DNA of 5,662 nucleotides from Clostridia bacterium (GTDB taxonomy: Bacteria > Bacillota > Clostridia > Oscillospirales > Acutalibacteraceae). The notes under the pieces are model-generated. The model saw only the letters and a program-made list of their open reading frames with translations. It had not been told where the DNA came from and made no database searches. The stretch is from the NCBI GenBank assembly GCA_900769375.1, contig CAAGGN010000111.1, positions 1 through 5,662 on the forward strand, in the 5' to 3' direction. The position numbers and the translations under genes are program-made. Shown piece after piece: positions 1-5,463 of the stretch; within the stretch, counting starts at the first letter, position 1; each line of letters begins with the position of its first letter.

Positions 1-17
1 CGACGCTCTTCCGATCT
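1..17 (+). other. Illumina adapter remnant (not genomic)
   Basis: The first 17 bases, CGACGCTCTTCCGATCT, are identical to the last 17 bases of the standard Illumina TruSeq read-1 adapter, which I know from memory. Genomic sequence therefore begins at about base 18. Any translation read through these bases is artificial, and the left edge is an assembly or read end, not a biological boundary. Confidence 0.95.
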
Positions 18-18
18 A

Positions 19-309
19 AAGAAATATAGGATTTTAGTCAGCAGGATTAAGAGAATAAAAGAAATGCTTGAAAGCGATACCGAGCGTAAAGAAAAATACA
101 TAAACGATATAAATACCGCTCGCGGTATCAGAGATAAAATAGAGGATATGATAGAAAGGGTAGACGGGGGTATTTTAAGTGAGGTGCTTTTCCAAAAATA
201 CGTCTGCGGAAAATCCATTGAAGCTACTGCCCTCACTCTTAATTACAGTAAGCGTCAGATAGAACGTTTGCATCTGAGAGCATTGCAAAAATTGGATATG
301 GTTTTCTAA
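19..309 (+). CDS. Partial small protein with sigma-70 region 4-like helix-turn-helix (phage-type/DUF1492-like regulator)
   Basis: The reading frame is open from the adapter junction to the TAA at 307-309, so the true start probably lies beyond the contig edge. An in-frame ATG at 64 would give 81 residues, but it has no good ribosome binding site: the nearest AGGA, at 44-47, is 16 bases away. The N-terminal half is charged and helical, rich in K, E, R and I, and probably a coiled coil. The C-terminal 40 residues (about 40-78 counted from ATG 64) look like sigma-70 region 4: a short helix around SIEATALTLN, a turn, then the recognition-like helix YSKRQIERLHLRALQKL. This layout resembles small phage or mobile-element transcription activators of the DUF1492/RinA/ArpU kind, which lack sigma region 2. 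The family is inferred from pattern, not from a search. It lies upstream of dinB, which has its own promoter, so a functional link is doubtful. Confidence 0.6.
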   Translation, partial: KKYRILVSRIKRIKEMLESDTERKEKYINDINTARGIRDKIEDMIERVDGGILSEVLFQKYVCGKSIEATALTLNYSKRQIERLHLRALQKLDMVF

Positions 310-318
310 TATTAAACC

Positions 319-347
319 TTTACAAATAGCCCTTGGGGCTATATAAT
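319..347 (+). promoter_or_regulatory. Sigma-A promoter of dinB
   Basis: The -35 box is TTTACA at 319-324 (5 of 6 consensus), the spacer is exactly 17 bp, and the -10 box is a perfect TATAAT at 342-347. Transcription is expected to start near 354, leaving a leader of about 28 bases before the dinB start. This placement puts the LexA-like box at 358-371 just inside the transcribed region. Confidence 0.75.
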
Positions 348-354
348 ATTTTTT
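326..354 (+). terminator. Possible weak terminator hairpin overlapping the dinB promoter
   Basis: A perfect 7-bp hairpin (ATAGCCC at 326-332, loop TTG, GGGCTAT at 336-342) lies 16 bases after the stop of the sigma-like gene. A run of six T follows at 349-354. The six-base gap between stem and T-run is longer than in a typical rho-independent terminator. The hairpin fills the spacer of the dinB promoter almost exactly, so it could instead be an operator-like dyad or chance. Confidence 0.35.
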
Positions 355-357
355 ATA

Positions 358-371
358 AGAACATTTGTTTG
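358..371 (+). promoter_or_regulatory. LexA/DinR (SOS) box in front of dinB
   Basis: AGAACATTTGTTTG matches 12 of 14 positions of the Bacillus DinR/LexA box CGAACRNRYGTTYG and keeps the key GAAC....GTTY half-sites. It lies about 5-18 bases downstream of the predicted transcription start and touches the ribosome binding site, a position where bound LexA would block transcription. The next gene encodes a DNA-damage polymerase, a classical SOS target. The site is predicted from the sequence, not demonstrated. Confidence 0.75.
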
Positions 372-377
372 GAGGGG
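371..377 (+). promoter_or_regulatory. Ribosome binding site of dinB
   Basis: GGAGGGG lies four bases before the ATG at 382 (six from the GGAGG core). It is strong and fixes the start. Its first G is also the last base of the LexA-like box. Confidence 0.8.
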
Positions 378-381
378 TAAT

Positions 382-1566
382 ATGGGAAATCGAGTTATTC
401 TGCACTGCGATCTTAATAACTTTTTTGCGTCGGTTTCCCTTCTTTCCAACGTTACCCTTTATAATTTGCCCGTAGCGGTTTGCGGAAGCGTTGAGGCGCG
501 GCACGGCATTGTTCTTGCCAAAAACGAAATAGCCAAAAGCTTTGGCGTTAAAACGGCGGAGGCCGTTTGGGAGGCAAAACGAAAATGCCCCGACCTTGTA
601 ACTCTCCCGCCCGATTATAAAAAGTATAATGAATATTCCCTTCTCGCAAGAAAGATTTACGAGAGATATACCGATTTAATCGAGCCCTTCGGCATTGATG
701 AATGTTGGCTTGACGTTACGGGCAGTACCCGTGTTTTCGGCTCGGGTGAGGAAATTGCTCATAGAATTAAAAACGAAATTAAAAGGGAACTTGGTATTAC
801 GGCATCGGTGGGGGTAAGTTTTAATAAGGTTTTTGCAAAACTTGGCTCGGATATGAAAAAACCCGATGCGGTTACCGTGATTTCCAAAGAGAATTTCAGA
901 GAAAAGGTATGGCCCTTGCCTGCATCTGATCTTTTATTTATTGGTAAAAATACCGCCGAAAAATTAAGAAGCTCGGGGGTTTTCACCATAGGCGATATAG
1001 CCCTTTGTGATGAAAAGATGCTCTCCCGCCTTCTCGGCAAAAACGGGCTTATGTTAAAAGTTTACGCTATGGGTGAAGATATTTCCCCCGTAACTCCGCC
1101 CCGTGAAGACGATATGCCAAAAAGCATTGGCAGAAGCGTCACACCTTCTTGCGATATAAAGGATAGGGAAGAGGTATGGAAGATATTCCTTGAAATTTCC
1201 GAGGATATTTCAAGACAGCTTCACGCTAAGGATTTGTATGCTACCTGTATTCAGGTTCATACTCGGGATACCTCCCTTAATATAAAAGAATTCGGCAAAA
1301 CCTTTTCTACCCCTTCAAATATATCTATAATACTTGCCAAAAAAGCCCTGGCGATTTTCGAGGATAATTATAAATGGTCATTGCCCTTGCGGTCGGTTGG
1401 GTTTAGAGTAACGGGGCTTAAAAATGATAATATTGCCATTCAGCAGGATATTTTCGGCGATATTAACGAGGATAAAAAGGCGGAGCTTATAGAGGATTCC
1501 ATCCTCACTTTACGGAAAAAATTCGGGGATGATAGCATAAAGCGGGGAAGAAACGTAAAAAAATAA
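382..1566 (+). CDS. dinB: DNA polymerase IV, Y-family translesion polymerase (DinB)
   Basis: A complete protein of 394 residues, close to other Clostridial DinB proteins and somewhat longer than E. coli DinB. It is an error-prone polymerase that copies past damaged bases. The N-terminal HCDLNNFFAS holds catalytic Asp10 and the likely steric-gate Phe15. The second catalytic motif, GIDECWLDVTG, gives Asp106 and Glu107, with Cys108 where many homologues have Ala or Ser. The block ASVGVSFNKVFAKLGSDMKK follows in the palm. A helix-hairpin-helix (LLFIGKNTAEKL, about 184-205) is the thumb DNA-binding element, and the little-finger domain fills about 245-350. Near the end, QQDIF (354-358) fits the beta-clamp-binding pattern QxxLF. 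The start is fixed by GGAGGGG at 371-377. The gene has its own promoter and a LexA-like box, so it is probably SOS-induced and monocistronic. No key residue is missing. Confidence 0.95.
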   Translation: MGNRVILHCDLNNFFASVSLLSNVTLYNLPVAVCGSVEARHGIVLAKNEIAKSFGVKTAEAVWEAKRKCPDLVTLPPDYKKYNEYSLLARKIYERYTDLIEPFGIDECWLDVTGSTRVFGSGEEIAHRIKNEIKRELGITASVGVSFNKVFAKLGSDMKKPDAVTVISKENFREKVWPLPASDLLFIGKNTAEKLRSSGVFTIGDIALCDEKMLSRLLGKNGLMLKVYAMGEDISPVTPPREDDMPKSIGRSVTPSCDIKDREEVWKIFLEISEDISRQLHAKDLYATCIQVHTRDTSLNIKEFGKTFSTPSNISIILAKKALAIFEDNYKWSLPLRSVGFRVTGLKNDNIAIQQDIFGDINEDKKAELIEDSILTLRKKFGDDSIKRGRNVKK

Positions 1567-1585
1567 CATTTTTTAAAGTTAGTAA

Positions 1586-1614
1586 TTGACCGTCAAATGC
1601 TAATTTGATATAAT
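1586..1614 (+). promoter_or_regulatory. Sigma-A promoter of the phosphoglycerate mutase gene
   Basis: TTGACC at 1586-1591 (5 of 6 of the -35 consensus) is followed by a 17-bp spacer and a perfect TATAAT at 1609-1614. Transcription should begin near 1621, about 26 bases before the ATG. The -35 box is the centre of an imperfect dyad (1579-1603). No clear terminator separates this promoter from dinB, so some read-through is possible. Confidence 0.75.
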
Positions 1615-1646
1615 AATAGCAATTTATTTGAAAAGAAGTGTTCCCT

Positions 1647-2861
1647 ATGAAATATGTAGTGCTTTTATGTGACGGTATGGCAGATACCAAAAGTGAAATT
1701 TTAGGCGGTAAAACCCCTATGGAGCTTGCAAATAAGCCCTATATGGATACCCTTGCCAAGAAGGCGATGGTGGGTATGTGCCGTACGGTTGCGGATGGAC
1801 TTAAACCCGGTAGCGATGTTGCCAATCTTTCGGTTATGGGTTATGACCCTACGGTTTGTTATACAGGTCGTTCACCCTTAGAGGCGGCTTCTATCGGAAT
1901 TGATTTAAAGGATACGGATGTTACCCTTCGTACTAATCTTGTTACCCTTTCAGACCACGAAAAGTTCGAAGAAAAAGTGATGGTCGATTATTGCGCGGGG
2001 GATATTTCTACCAAAGAAGCCGAGGAAATTATCAAAACTGTTGAGGAAAAACTTGGCAACGAAATCTATAAGTTTTATAGCGGCGTAAGTTACCGTCATT
2101 GTTTAGTAGTAAACGGCGGTACCACCGATTTAGGTGAGATGACTCCGCCTCACGATATAAGCGGCAGAGTTATCGGCGAGTATTTAAGCGATAGCGAAAA
2201 TGCCGCCCCCCTTATTGACCTTATGAAAAAAAGTAATGAGTTTTTAAAGGACCATCCCGTAAATATAGAAAGAGTTAAAAAGGGACTTCGTCCTGCTAAT
2301 TCTATCTGGCTTTGGGGAGAAGGCACTAAACCTCAGGTGCAGAATTTCTATGAGAAAAACGGGGTTAAGGGTTGCGTTGTGAGCGCCGTTGACCTTCTGA
2401 AAGGTATCGGCAAGTGCGCCGATATGCTTACTCCCGATGTAGAGGGCGCTACTGGTTATCTTGATACTAATTTTGAAGGTAAAACCGAAGCAGGTATAAA
2501 TGCCCTTAAAGAAGGGTGCGACCTTATATATCTTCATTTTGAAGCCCCCGATGAGTGCGGCCATAGAGGTGAAGCCGAAAATAAGGTTAAGGCCATAGAG
2601 TATATAGATGAAAGGTCTTTAAAGCTCTGTCTTGAGTATTTTGAAAAGTCTGGTGAGGAATTTAGAATTTTAGTTATGCCTGATCACCCAACACCCCTTG
2701 AGACCAAAACCCATTCAAGAGAACCCGTTCCCTTTATGATTTACGATAGCCGTAAAGATTTAGGTGGCGTGGAATCATTTACCGAGGAAAATGCCGAGAA
2801 AACGGGAGTGTTTATTGAACACGGTCCATCGGTTATGGATATGTTGCTTGAAAAAATATAA
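1647..2861 (+). CDS. apgM: Cofactor-independent phosphoglycerate mutase, ApgM type (TIGR02535-like; possible homoserine kinase)
   Basis: A complete alkaline-phosphatase-superfamily enzyme of 404 residues, within the usual ApgM size range. It should interconvert 3- and 2-phosphoglycerate in the cytosol using bound metal ions. The ligands are visible in order: Asp9 in LLCDGMAD, the phospho-accepting Ser56 in KPGSDVANLS, Asp302 and His306 in DECGHRGE, Asp346-His347 in PDHPTP, and His356 in KTHSREPVPF. The shorter archaeal-type form is distinct from the roughly 510-residue GpmI. Members of this subgroup (TIGR02535) have been proposed as homoserine kinases because they sit beside threonine-synthesis genes. 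No such gene is adjacent here, so the role stays open. I chose ATG 1647 because MKYVVLLCDGMAD is the usual family start and AGAAG (1634-1638) is correctly spaced. An in-frame GTG at 1638 would add only three residues and overlaps that site. Confidence 0.9.
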   Translation: MKYVVLLCDGMADTKSEILGGKTPMELANKPYMDTLAKKAMVGMCRTVADGLKPGSDVANLSVMGYDPTVCYTGRSPLEAASIGIDLKDTDVTLRTNLVTLSDHEKFEEKVMVDYCAGDISTKEAEEIIKTVEEKLGNEIYKFYSGVSYRHCLVVNGGTTDLGEMTPPHDISGRVIGEYLSDSENAAPLIDLMKKSNEFLKDHPVNIERVKKGLRPANSIWLWGEGTKPQVQNFYEKNGVKGCVVSAVDLLKGIGKCADMLTPDVEGATGYLDTNFEGKTEAGINALKEGCDLIYLHFEAPDECGHRGEAENKVKAIEYIDERSLKLCLEYFEKSGEEFRILVMPDHPTPLETKTHSREPVPFMIYDSRKDLGGVESFTEENAEKTGVFIEHGPSVMDMLLEKI

Positions 2862-2879
2862 ATTTAAAGATAAATCAGT

Positions 2880-2915
2880 AAACCGAAACCTAAAAATATT
2901 TGGGTTTCGGTTTTT
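2880..2915 (+). terminator. Rho-independent terminator after apgM
   Basis: An 11-bp perfect stem (AAACCGAAACC at 2880-2890 pairing with GGTTTCGGTTT at 2903-2913) may extend inward through A-T and G-T pairs to a small loop at 2895-2898. The T-tract (2911-2915) directly follows. It starts 19 bases after the apgM stop and isolates this gene from the following operon. Confidence 0.9.
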
Positions 2916-2919
2916 CTTA

Positions 2920-2948
2920 TTGTAATTATGTCAATAATATAGTATAAT
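2920..2948 (+). promoter_or_regulatory. Promoter of the M50 protease-scpA-scpB-ytfJ operon
   Basis: A weak -35 box (TTGTAA, 2920-2925, 4 of 6) lies 17 bp before a perfect TATAAT (2943-2948). Transcription should begin near 2955. The -10 box lies inside a 21-bp perfect palindrome (2936-2956), which suggests repressor control. The preceding terminator ends only five bases upstream of the -35 box. Confidence 0.65.
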
Positions 2949-2956
2949 ACTATATT
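2936..2956. repeat. Perfect 21-bp palindrome centred on the -10 box (candidate operator)
   Basis: The arms AATATAGTAT (2936-2945) and ATACTATATT (2947-2956) are exact inverted repeats around a single central A at 2946. The -10 hexamer spans the centre. Such size and placement fit a binding site for a dimeric repressor, but the sequence is not one I can assign to a known family, and high AT content raises the chance of coincidence. Confidence 0.55.
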
Positions 2957-2961
2957 AGATT

Positions 2962-2965
2962 GGAG
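2962..2965 (+). promoter_or_regulatory. Ribosome binding site deciding a TTG start for the M50 protease
   Basis: GGAG lies nine bases before the in-frame TTG at 2975. The only ATG nearby, at 2970, is in another frame, only four bases from GGAG, and reads just three codons before TAG at 2979-2981. An upstream in-frame TTG at 2960 overlaps the Shine-Dalgarno sequence itself and lies almost at the predicted 5' end of the mRNA, so it is unlikely to be used. Confidence 0.6.
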
Positions 2966-2974
2966 TGTTATGCC

Positions 2975-3679
2975 TTGTTAGATATTATAAGGGGAGGGAA
3001 TTTCTCCCTCGCAAACTTGATTATATATCTCATTTCTACGGCGGCGGTTATCTTTATAACCCTTCCTATTCATGAATGGGCGCACGGGTTTGCCGCTACC
3101 CGCCTTGGCGACCCCACTCCCAGATGGCAAGGCCGCCTTTCCCTAAATCCCCTCGCGCATTTAGACCCTATGGGCTCTTTATGTATACTGCTTTTTGGAT
3201 TTGGTTGGGCAAAACCTGTTAGTGTAAACCCAAGATATTTCAAAAATGTTAAAAGGGGTATGGCAATTACCGCCCTTGCAGGTCCTCTTTCAAATCTTAT
3301 TATGGGATTTATCGCGGTGCTTCTCGGCAATCTAATGGTTTGGATTACCCTTATTACCGATATAGAAATTTTCTATTATATTGCTATTTTCTTTGTCTTT
3401 GTGGCAAAGATAAATATATCCCTTGCGGTATTTAATCTAATTCCTATTCCGCCTCTTGATGGTTCAAGAATTTTAGGAGTTATTCTTCCCGATAGAATTT
3501 ACTACCGCATTATGCAGTATGAAAGATATCTTTTCTATCTTGTAATATTGCTTCTTGCTACCAATGTTTTAACTATACCCCTCGCAATTATTTCGGGGGC
3601 GGTTGAGAATTTATACTTGCTTATTTCATCCATTATCTTCCCTGATAATGTGGTGATGTATATCAGTTATTTATTATGA
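2975..3679 (+). CDS. M50-family membrane metalloprotease (site-2 protease-like)
   Basis: A polytopic membrane protein of 234 residues from the TTG at 2975. The zinc site is complete: HEWAH at 33-37 supplies two His ligands and catalytic Glu34, and Asp162 in IPPLDGSRIL supplies the third ligand. Conserved blocks GDPTPR, GRLSLNPLAHLDPMG and GWAKPVSVNPRYF fit the short, PDZ-less M50B subgroup common in Firmicutes. Hydrophobic segments lie at about 11-32, 67-79, 96-127, 132-158 and 185-222. The enzyme should cut within or next to the membrane; its substrate cannot be read from sequence. It lacks the PDZ domains of RseP/RasP and the SpoIVFB CBS domain, so those specific roles are unlikely. It is first in the operon, 14 bases before scpA, an arrangement often seen in Clostridia. 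The start is TTG; no in-frame ATG precedes the conserved core. Confidence 0.88.
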   Translation: MLDIIRGGNFSLANLIIYLISTAAVIFITLPIHEWAHGFAATRLGDPTPRWQGRLSLNPLAHLDPMGSLCILLFGFGWAKPVSVNPRYFKNVKRGMAITALAGPLSNLIMGFIAVLLGNLMVWITLITDIEIFYYIAIFFVFVAKINISLAVFNLIPIPPLDGSRILGVILPDRIYYRIMQYERYLFYLVILLLATNVLTIPLAIISGAVENLYLLISSIIFPDNVVMYISYLL

Positions 3680-3693
3680 TTTAGAGGTATCTT

Positions 3694-4419
3694 ATGTCTG
3701 AAACGGTTTTATCCTATAAGCTTGAAAGCTTTGAAGGTCCTCTTGACCTGCTGCTGCAACTTATAGCTCGAAACAAACTGAATATTTACGATATAAAGCT
3801 TTCGGTGCTTATTGACCAGTATCTTGAGCAGATGGAGTTTTTTAAAGCTCAGGAGATGGAGGTTGCCAGTGAGTTTTTAGAGATGGCAGCCCGCCTTATT
3901 TATATGAAATCGGTGAGTTTGCTACCCCGTCATGATGAGATAGTTAAACTCAAAGAGGAACTTACGGGCGAGCTTTTGGAGTATCAGGTTTGTCGTGAAA
4001 TGGCGGCAAAACTCGCTACTATGACCGATGGTTTCAACCTTTTTATTAAGTCACCTGATGATGTAGAGTTGGACAAGACCTATGTTCTTACCCATACTCC
4101 CGAAACAATGTATGAGGCCTATCTTTCTGCGGTCGGCAGGGGACAAAGGCGTCTGCCTCCCCCCGTAACCCCCTTTACCAAGATAGTTGCTAAGAAAATC
4201 GTTGCGGTTTCAAGTAAAATCGTTTTCGTTTTGAGAAAACTTGTCCGCGGCGGCAAAAGCAGTTTATCAGGTCTATATAAAACTGCCCGTAGCCGTTCCG
4301 AACTTGTTGCTACCTTCCTCGCGGTTTTGGAACTTTGCAAAGCCAATCGAATAGAGGTTGAAGGCGAAAATGATGATGCCGAGATTAAACTTATTAAGGA
4401 TAGGAAAAATAATGAATAA
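3694..4419 (+). CDS. scpA: Segregation and condensation protein A (kleisin subunit of SMC-ScpAB)
   Basis: A complete kleisin of 241 residues, a normal length for ScpA. It bridges the heads of the Smc dimer and binds an ScpB dimer to build the condensin that organises and separates the nucleoid. The N-terminal family signature YKLESFEGPLDLLLQLI (8-24) begins the Smc-neck-binding helical domain, which continues through EFLEMAARLIYMKSVSLLPR (about 61-80). The central region, which binds ScpB, is less conserved. The C-terminal winged helix that docks on the Smc head is marked by ARSRSELVATFLAVLELCK (198-216). AGAGG at 3683-3687 lies six bases before the ATG. The gene follows the M50 gene by 14 bases and overlaps scpB by eight, indicating shared transcription and probably translational coupling. 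The basic stretch VAKKIVAVSSKIVFVLRKLVRGGK before the winged helix makes that linker notably lysine/arginine-rich. Confidence 0.95.
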   Translation: MSETVLSYKLESFEGPLDLLLQLIARNKLNIYDIKLSVLIDQYLEQMEFFKAQEMEVASEFLEMAARLIYMKSVSLLPRHDEIVKLKEELTGELLEYQVCREMAAKLATMTDGFNLFIKSPDDVELDKTYVLTHTPETMYEAYLSAVGRGQRRLPPPVTPFTKIVAKKIVAVSSKIVFVLRKLVRGGKSSLSGLYKTARSRSELVATFLAVLELCKANRIEVEGENDDAEIKLIKDRKNNE

Positions 4420-4990
4420 AGAACAAACTTTACAGGCCCTCGAAGCCGTTATATTTGCATCGGGTGAGCCCATTAGTATCGACCGTCTTTCAGAGGTATT
4501 TGAAATAGCCCCCGAAAAAATTGAAAAATTTGCAGTGGAGCTTGCAGAAAAACTTGATAACAATAAAAGCGGAGTTAAACTTGTCCGCCTTGAAAATACA
4601 TATCAATTGGCTACCCGCAGCGACTTTTCAGAGTATATCAAAAAGGCCTTTGATATTAAGAGGCGTACTCCTCTTTCTCCCGCCGCTTTCGAGGTTTTGG
4701 CGGTTATTGCTTATAACCAACCCGTTACCCGTTCCTTTGTGGAGCAGGTGAGAGGCGTTGACTGTTCGGGCGTTATAACCACCCTCGTTGAGAAGGGACT
4801 CATTGAGGAGAGCGGACGTCTTGACCTTCCCGGCAAACCCCTATTATATAAAACCACCAAAAATTTCCTGCGCTCCTTTAGTATTAGCGATTTAAGCGAG
4901 CTTCCGCCCCTTCCGAAAGCCGTGCACGAGGTGAACGATGTAGGCGAGCAGCTTTCTATCGACGAGGAACATAAGGAAGAAACAGAATAA
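4412..4990 (+). CDS. scpB: Segregation and condensation protein B
   Basis: A complete 192-residue partner of ScpA. Two winged-helix domains are recognisable: the first from about 4 to 80 (LEAVIFASGEPISIDRLSEVF), the second from about 84 to 150. The second contains TPLSPAAFEVLAVIAYNQPV, the RGVD motif (114-117) and the LPGKPLLYKTT strand region (139-149). ScpB dimerises and grips the ScpA middle region, stabilising the Smc ring. The tail is acidic and probably disordered. The ATG at 4412 overlaps the scpA stop by eight bases, and AAGGATAGGAA lies just upstream, inside the scpA end. An in-frame TTG at 4358 would add 18 residues that do not resemble the family and overlap scpA further, so I rejected it. 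Confidence 0.95.
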   Translation: MNKEQTLQALEAVIFASGEPISIDRLSEVFEIAPEKIEKFAVELAEKLDNNKSGVKLVRLENTYQLATRSDFSEYIKKAFDIKRRTPLSPAAFEVLAVIAYNQPVTRSFVEQVRGVDCSGVITTLVEKGLIEESGRLDLPGKPLLYKTTKNFLRSFSISDLSELPPLPKAVHEVNDVGEQLSIDEEHKEETE

Positions 4991-5001
4991 AGAGGTAGAA
5001 T

Positions 5002-5403
5002 ATGAGCGAAAATAATATTCAGGGCATAATGGATGTCACAATGGAAAAACTTCGCGCCATGGTTGATGCTGATACTATAATCGGTACTCCTATAAAAGCC
5101 GATAATTTAACCTTGATACCCGTTTCCCGTGTTTCCTTCGGACTTGCAACGGGAGGTAGCGACCTTCCAAATAAAGCAGGCAACCGCATTTTTGGCGGTG
5201 GCGGCGGAGCAGGCGTAAGCATTGTTCCCATCGCTTTTATTGCAGTAAACGGCGATGACGTTAAAATGATGCCTATTTATAATGATATGAACAGTATAGA
5301 TAAGGCAATAAGTATGGTGCCAGAACTCATCGATAAGGTTAAGAGTTTGTTCGCAAAAGAAGAAATCAAGTTTGATGAAGAGGGAAATATTCAAAAGCAA
5401 TAA
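5002..5403 (+). CDS. ytfJ: YtfJ/GerW-family sporulation protein
   Basis: A complete protein of 133 residues of the YtfJ (GerW) family. In Bacillus subtilis the homologue is made in the forespore and affects germination; its biochemical role is not settled. The family pattern is visible: a short N-terminal helix (GIMDVTMEKLRAMVD), the block TIIGTPIKADNLTLIPVSRVSFGLATGG (25-52), a glycine-rich hinge FGGGGGAG (64-71), the hydrophobic strand VSIVPIAFIAV, and a helical charged end. There is no signal peptide or membrane segment. AGAGGT (4991-4996) lies five bases before the ATG, and the gap to scpB is 11 bases, so it is co-transcribed with the scp genes. YtfJ-like proteins also occur in lineages not known to sporulate, so its presence only suggests a spore-forming host. 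Confidence 0.92.
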   Translation: MSENNIQGIMDVTMEKLRAMVDADTIIGTPIKADNLTLIPVSRVSFGLATGGSDLPNKAGNRIFGGGGGAGVSIVPIAFIAVNGDDVKMMPIYNDMNSIDKAISMVPELIDKVKSLFAKEEIKFDEEGNIQKQ

Positions 5404-5404
5404 A

Positions 5405-5440
5405 TGATTATATCCGTGCTAAAGATACGGATATTTATCA
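5405..5440 (+). terminator. Hairpin after ytfJ, weak terminator or attenuator
   Basis: An 8-bp perfect stem (ATATCCGT at 5410-5417, ACGGATAT at 5427-5434) can be extended by TGAT/ATCA (5405-5408 with 5437-5440) across a small bulge. It begins two bases after the ytfJ stop. The T-content after it is interrupted, so termination is probably incomplete, and the carboxypeptidase gene may receive read-through. I see no convincing separate promoter in the rest of this gap. Confidence 0.45.
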
Positions 5441-5463
5441 TATTATTTAAACGGTGATGCCGT

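Noticed and set aside
175..504. Minus-strand open frame across the sigma-like gene end and dinB start
   Set aside because: It covers the dinB promoter, LexA-like box and two clear plus-strand genes, has no recognisable domain, and looks like a shadow. The other minus-strand frames inside dinB, apgM, M50, scpA and ytfJ were dropped for the same reason.
1638..1646. GTG start three codons upstream for apgM
   Set aside because: It overlaps the likely ribosome binding site AGAAG, and family members begin at the MKYVVLLCDG-type sequence that starts at 1647.
4358..4411. Upstream TTG extension of scpB by 18 codons
   Set aside because: The added residues are low-complexity shadows of the scpA end and do not resemble ScpB. 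ATG 4412 has a Shine-Dalgarno sequence upstream and begins the conserved N-terminus.
4521..4751. Plus-strand second frame inside scpB
   Set aside because: It lies wholly within scpB, starts without a ribosome binding site, and its translation shows no domain.
5404..5457. 17-codon ORF between ytfJ and the carboxypeptidase, in the same frame as the latter
   Set aside because: It has no ribosome binding site and contains the hairpin. Its TGA at 5455 falls inside the putative Shine-Dalgarno of the next gene. Clostridial clusters sometimes hold a DUF2953 gene near here, but nothing supports a remnant.
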